A program made the position numbers and the translations under genes. 17,892 bases of DNA from an uncultured Collinsella sp. GTDB lineage: Bacteria; Actinomycetota; Coriobacteriia; Coriobacteriales; Coriobacteriaceae. Position 1 is the stretch's first letter; every line of letters starts with the position of its first letter. The notes under the pieces are model-generated. The model worked only from the letters and a program-made list of their open reading frames with translations. It was not told the origin of the DNA and searched no databases. This document shows, one piece after another, positions 15,501 through 17,892 of the stretch. The stretch lies in assembly GCA_902493125.1 (NCBI GenBank), contig CABUOF010000044.1, positions 1 through 17,892 of the forward strand, in the 5' to 3' direction.

Positions 15501-16239
15501 TTTTGGCAAAGACATCGGGGGCCAAAACCTCGTCCTCAGAACCCTCAAGCCAGTTCCATGCGGCCTTTTCGCTCATGCCGAGCACGCTCTGCAGCACCTC
15601 GACGACGTCGTCCTCAAAGTAGCTGTAGGTGTCGCGGGTCTGGAGCCAGGACTCGCCGTTGACGCGCTCAAAGGCCTCGCGGAACTCCTGGGTCTTGCCC
15701 AGGGAATCGATGTGGTCCTCGAGCTTTGCAAGCTTTAGGTCCTCGCCGTAGAAGCCGCGCGCCTCGTAGAACATGCGCTCAAAGCCGCGAAGCAGCGCCG
15801 TGGGAGCCGTATCGCCCTGCTTCCACTGGCCCGCCTTGCTATCGATGTTAAAGAGGATGGCCTGCGTGGACACCGAGCAGGCGCGCTCCATGGCAGCCTC
15901 GACCATGGGGTCGACGATCTTGCCGTCAAAGTAGCGGATGGCGCTCTTGCCGCCGATCTGGCGATTCTCGAGCAGGTAGCTCAGCATCTTGAGGAAGTGC
16001 GATTTACCGGAACCGAAGAAACCACTGATCCACACGCCGATCTTGTCGGTGCGCACATCGATGGCATCGCCGTAGGCCTTGAAGAACGTGGCAAAATGCC
16101 TCTGCAACTCGCGCGTCACCACGTACTCGTCAAGCTCCTGGCGGATGGACCCATCTTTTGAATCCTGGACCTTGACCACGCCGTTGATGGAGCGGTTGAT
16201 GTCTTTTGCAAAGAGGTCGCGAATGATCGTGTTGTCCAT
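12577..16239 (-). CDS. brxC: BrxC, large P-loop ATPase of type 1 BREX
   Basis: BrxC is a core BREX ATPase required for both modification and phage exclusion. The protein has 1220 residues, the usual size for type 1. Walker A is GFFGSGKS (73-80), and Walker B lies in RLLFMVDEVGQF (264-275), with D270 and E271. A sensor-like WVMVTSQE segment follows at 304-311. The middle is helical; charged segments toward about 950-1120 may be coiled coil. A Pro/Ala/Lys linker near 1150-1170 joins a short conserved C-terminal tail. GGAG lies five bases before the ATG. It follows brxB by 77 bases, in which I see nothing distinctive. The gene appears intact. Confidence 0.95.
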   Translation of the reverse strand: MDNTIIRDLFAKDINRSINGVVKVQDSKDGSIRQELDEYVVTRELQRHFATFFKAYGDAIDVRTDKIGVWISGFFGSGKSHFLKMLSYLLENRQIGGKSAIRYFDGKIVDPMVEAAMERACSVSTQAILFNIDSKAGQWKQGDTAPTALLRGFERMFYEARGFYGEDLKLAKLEDHIDSLGKTQEFREAFERVNGESWLQTRDTYSYFEDDVVEVLQSVLGMSEKAAWNWLEGSEDEVLAPDVFAKKVKDYVDAQAAAHGGNYRLLFMVDEVGQFITNDRDPSLMLSLQTIVEELGAACGGRVWVMVTSQEAIDNLSLPVGNDFSKIQGRFNTRLSLSSSSVDEVIQRRVLEKTAPAADMLAQVYEQDAAVLKNNFTFEGGSRSDLAGFANSKDFVASYPFVGYQFKLLPDVMTEVRKHGVKAKHMSTGERSMLSAFQESAQAIQHDQTGALVPFWRFFDTISKDLEHGIIQVVVCAERAAENAEGLESYDVQVLKLLYLIRYIGYVKATVENISILMIDSLDVDKRALKDRVKESLARLERESYVARQGDTYSFLTDEEQEIAQEIARTPIDNAKVIEYIKKRLFESIYTARKLNRGANDFPFDRYVDGSIYGTSMGGMELSVVTMASDLGRSDDAELALKSVDKAIVALSDEVDYWAPLVNAAKIRMYAQTRNLQELPPSTRQIVEAKMREKDFNEKEADALLAEAVLHARCAVNGRMIEIRAAKPAQVFEQVLAQLCDVVFEKADYIGAPVTSDSDIRSTLVGNVQVGLAGMDAGNTRALKEVEDYLKVQHQRHLDTAMGDIQRQYQQKPFGWREVDIANVVAQLVVEQRAQVLFGGQTVQTNDSRMVALLRKDADKAQVRLRMRMSDRLLRATGELMCDLFDLKTVPSNEDKLVAELKERLEGLREACLAMARDYYTGIKPAYPYPGEDECEKMRSEVADVLKDQNEAEAFLTTFTKHEERLLDAKEDFDKVVEFFESNQRTAFDHARDFLNRTEGIEYASDDIPGAVENVATVREILKDPKPYGRIKDLQPLMDPVEDDMKKLLGIRRNEFLCRIESDLQDLRAQAESQKGFVNQAKDAIADAGTKYESFKNRAHSAQSLNELSVVATNWGDWLSAAANEMYDAVDEARVRMDNERRTTEVMSTGEVVKKVSNKGAAPSAPVPAPKPQRKIKTVRRADLAKPSRLLSAEDVERYVDELRSRLMQALAANDEIRIN

Positions 16240-16316
16240 GGGTGCTCCTTTGGGTTTGGGAACGTTATGGAAAGGGTTGTTACCGGCGGCAGGGACTTGT
16301 CTGCGGGGAGGCCTGC

Positions 16317-17009
16317 TTACGAGATATCGATGGCGCGGTAGTAGTTGTCGGCCGGCAGACGGTTAAAGAGCTGGAAAGAAGAGCCGTTGAAACTGCCCGG
16401 ATAGGCGGCGACCACAGGCACCTCATCAAAATCCGCAAGCATGCAGTGGAGAAGCGTGTGTATGCGAAAGAATGGGAAAACCTCGCCCGCGCCGGTGAGG
16501 AGAACGACGTCTCCAGGCGCGTGCGGCTCGGTCTGCTCAAGGATGTACGCGGCGACTTTCTCGGGCGATGCGAACTTGGCCACGTCCTCGAGCACGCGCT
16601 GGGTACCGCGGCGCTCCTCTTGGCGCGGGATAGCCTTGAGGACACGGCGCTTTTCGAGAATTGCCAGCACGGCGTCGTAAAGGTTCACGACCTTGAGCGT
16701 GCACGGAAGCTTGTCGGCCTCGGCATCGCGTGAAAGGGTGTCAAATAATGCACGCGCCTCAAACTCCAGCGCGGGGTCATAGCAAAAGGTGTGGAAGCCG
16801 ATCTCATTGCCTATGCCCTTGTTGGCCAAAAAGTCCTCGCTGCGCAGGCATTCGCGCAGAAGCTGCGCACGGCGCTCAAATTCCTGACAGGCGCGCTCGG
16901 AGCGGACATGCGCCGCCACGACGCTCTTGCGGGAATGGATGCCGATATTGGTGGTGAGATCGGTCGCCGGGGTAATAGCAGGGTCGACGGCGCTGTTGAC
17001 GGGAGCCAC
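16317..17009 (-). CDS. brxB: BrxB, DUF1788 protein of type 1 BREX
   Basis: BrxB is a small core BREX protein of unsettled biochemical role. Family blocks are visible: FLANKGIGNEIGFHTF (60-75), VVNLYDAVLAILEKR (107-121), a GDVVLLTGAGEVFPF block with FRIHTLL (about 166-187), and PVVAAYPGSF with NYYRAIDIS at the C terminus. The protein has 230 residues, with about 30 more at the N terminus than usual members. The start is a GTG one base after the brxA TAG, with GGTGA six bases before it. This tight spacing implies coupling to brxA, so loss of brxA translation could lower brxB as well. Confidence 0.9.
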   Translation of the reverse strand: MAPVNSAVDPAITPATDLTTNIGIHSRKSVVAAHVRSERACQEFERRAQLLRECLRSEDFLANKGIGNEIGFHTFCYDPALEFEARALFDTLSRDAEADKLPCTLKVVNLYDAVLAILEKRRVLKAIPRQEERRGTQRVLEDVAKFASPEKVAAYILEQTEPHAPGDVVLLTGAGEVFPFFRIHTLLHCMLADFDEVPVVAAYPGSFNGSSFQLFNRLPADNYYRAIDIS

Positions 17010-17010
17010 G

Positions 17011-17661
17011 CTACATCACCGACCTGCCGGTAAGGGCCGCGATAAGCGACTGCTCGCCCAGCTGGACCAAGGCTCGCTCGACATCGGAATCGAGGAAGAG
17101 TGGCGACAGGCGCTCGGACTCCGGCCCCTGACCCTCGCCGATAAGGGCGGCATGGCGGAGCGTCTGGCGGAGCGAGCCCTTGATGCGCTTGACCGTAGCC
17201 TCAGTCCAGCGGGCCGCGTCCGGATACTCCGTGGTAAAGCGCGTCATAAAGGCGTTGAGGTCAACCGCCGTAAAGGCATAATCAAAGTGTTGCAGGCGCT
17301 CCCCCACCTCGACGAGCACGAGCTCGCGCACGATGTCGTAGCGGCAGATCATGCTGTAGAAGATGGCCTGGTCCGCCTGCGTGGGGGTGCCGGATGCCAT
17401 GAGGTTGGTTAGGGATGACGCAGCCTCAGCGGCGGTTTTGGGGTCGATGCCGTGCGCGGCGCATGCGGCGTCTGTGGGCACCATGGCGTCGAGGCGGCGA
17501 AGGCACACGGTTGCGCGGTTGGCGACCATGCGCTCCGTGGGATATTGAAAGAGGTTCTCGCTCTTTACGCGTACAATGACCTGCTCGTCGCTTGCGCCCT
17601 GTGTACGTAGGGCAGCGACGATGCGCATCTCATGCGGGAGGAATTGCTCGCGGGTGAGCAC
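17011..17661 (-). CDS. brxA: BrxA, DUF1819 protein; start lies at a G10 tract
   Basis: BrxA is the first core gene of type 1 BREX and encodes a small, mostly helical protein; DNA binding has been reported for family members. Here the readable frame from GTG at 17661 gives 216 residues. EMRIVAAL, SENLFQY (about 34-40) and CLRRLDAM match the family's N-terminal pattern. The start is uncertain: the GTG at 17661 uses the last G of a ten-G run and has no normal ribosome binding site. A better start, GTG at 17695, has GGAG eight bases before it, but with ten G it is out of frame and stops after 21 residues. With nine or twelve G it would fuse in frame and add DVTTKSVRGG-type residues to the N terminus. 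The gene may thus be switched off, or weakly translated, in this sequence. Confidence 0.85.
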   Translation of the reverse strand: MLTREQFLPHEMRIVAALRTQGASDEQVIVRVKSENLFQYPTERMVANRATVCLRRLDAMVPTDAACAAHGIDPKTAAEAASSLTNLMASGTPTQADQAIFYSMICRYDIVRELVLVEVGERLQHFDYAFTAVDLNAFMTRFTTEYPDAARWTEATVKRIKGSLRQTLRHAALIGEGQGPESERLSPLFLDSDVERALVQLGEQSLIAALTGRSVM

Positions 17662-17670
17662 CCCCCCCCC
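17661..17670 (-). repeat. Homopolymer G10 tract at the brxA start, candidate phase-variation switch
   Basis: Ten consecutive C on the plus strand (G on the coding strand) lie between a well-formed upstream start (GTG 17695 with GGAG) and the brxA frame. Tract lengths of 9 or 12 join the two frames; 10 or 11 do not. Such tracts are known slipped-strand mispairing sites. A sequencing error in the run is also possible. Confidence 0.6.
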
Positions 17671-17773
17671 GAACGCTTTTTGTGGTTACATCCACAGTAC
17701 ACGCTCCAAGGGTGTCAAAGGCTGTCACAAGTGTGCCGCAACCCGGCAGGCAGGCGCGGCGCACATGACAATA

Positions 17774-17802
17774 ATCATACCTGTTGGTAAAAAAGTTACC
17801 AC
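17774..17802 (-). promoter_or_regulatory. Possible BREX promoter with an overlapping inverted repeat
   Basis: On the minus strand TATGAT (17779-17774) lies 17 bases from a weak -35 match GTGGTA (17802-17797). The inverted repeat TGGTAA-N5-TTACCA (17785-17801) overlaps the spacer and -35 box, as an operator would. The box matches are imperfect, so this is a candidate only. No BREX regulator gene is visible in the window. Confidence 0.3.
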
Positions 17803-17892
17803 GCCCAGAGTGTCAAATGTTGAGCAACAAAATTTAAGGCTCTGTTAGACCAGGATTGACATTCCGCCCCGTCATCTTCTTGCGATTGCACA

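Overview
The window carries a complete type 1 BREX phage-defence operon on the minus strand, read from right to left, plus a separate plus-strand DUF3800 gene at its far end. High GC in the core genes (57% and 63% in two sampled 60-base stretches), strong GGAG-type ribosome binding sites and frequent GTG starts suggest an Actinobacteriota member, possibly a gut Coriobacteriia such as Collinsella. That is inference only, because no rRNA or housekeeping gene is present.

Layout from right to left: a control region (about 17700-17892); brxA with a run of ten G at its start; brxB; brxC, a large P-loop ATPase; the N-terminal part of the methyltransferase PglX; a small AT-richer gene with an R-N-x3-H motif like that of HEPN ribonucleases; a 261-base gap; the C-terminal part of PglX as its own gene; pglZ; brxL; an unrecognised 454-residue protein; and a 70-residue acidic protein. 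The last stop lies 7 bases from the stop of the convergent DUF3800 gene. Left of that, bases 1-700 hold no confident gene. They do hold two near-copies of a promoter-leader-hairpin unit and two minus-strand terminators.

Working model: BrxA, BrxB, BrxC, PglX and PglZ form the BREX modification and defence machinery. PglX supplies N6-adenine methylation that marks self, and BrxL is the AAA+ effector needed for phage exclusion. Three things are unusual. PglX is split cleanly at the boundary between its methyltransferase/target-recognition part and its C-terminal domain. A HEPN-like candidate toxin sits exactly in the split and is translationally coupled to the first half. The G10 tract lies where a one-base change would move brxA in or out of frame with a well-placed upstream GTG start, so the operon may be phase variable from its first gene. 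Together these suggest a BREX variant with a built-in second effector and an on/off switch, which needs experimental proof.
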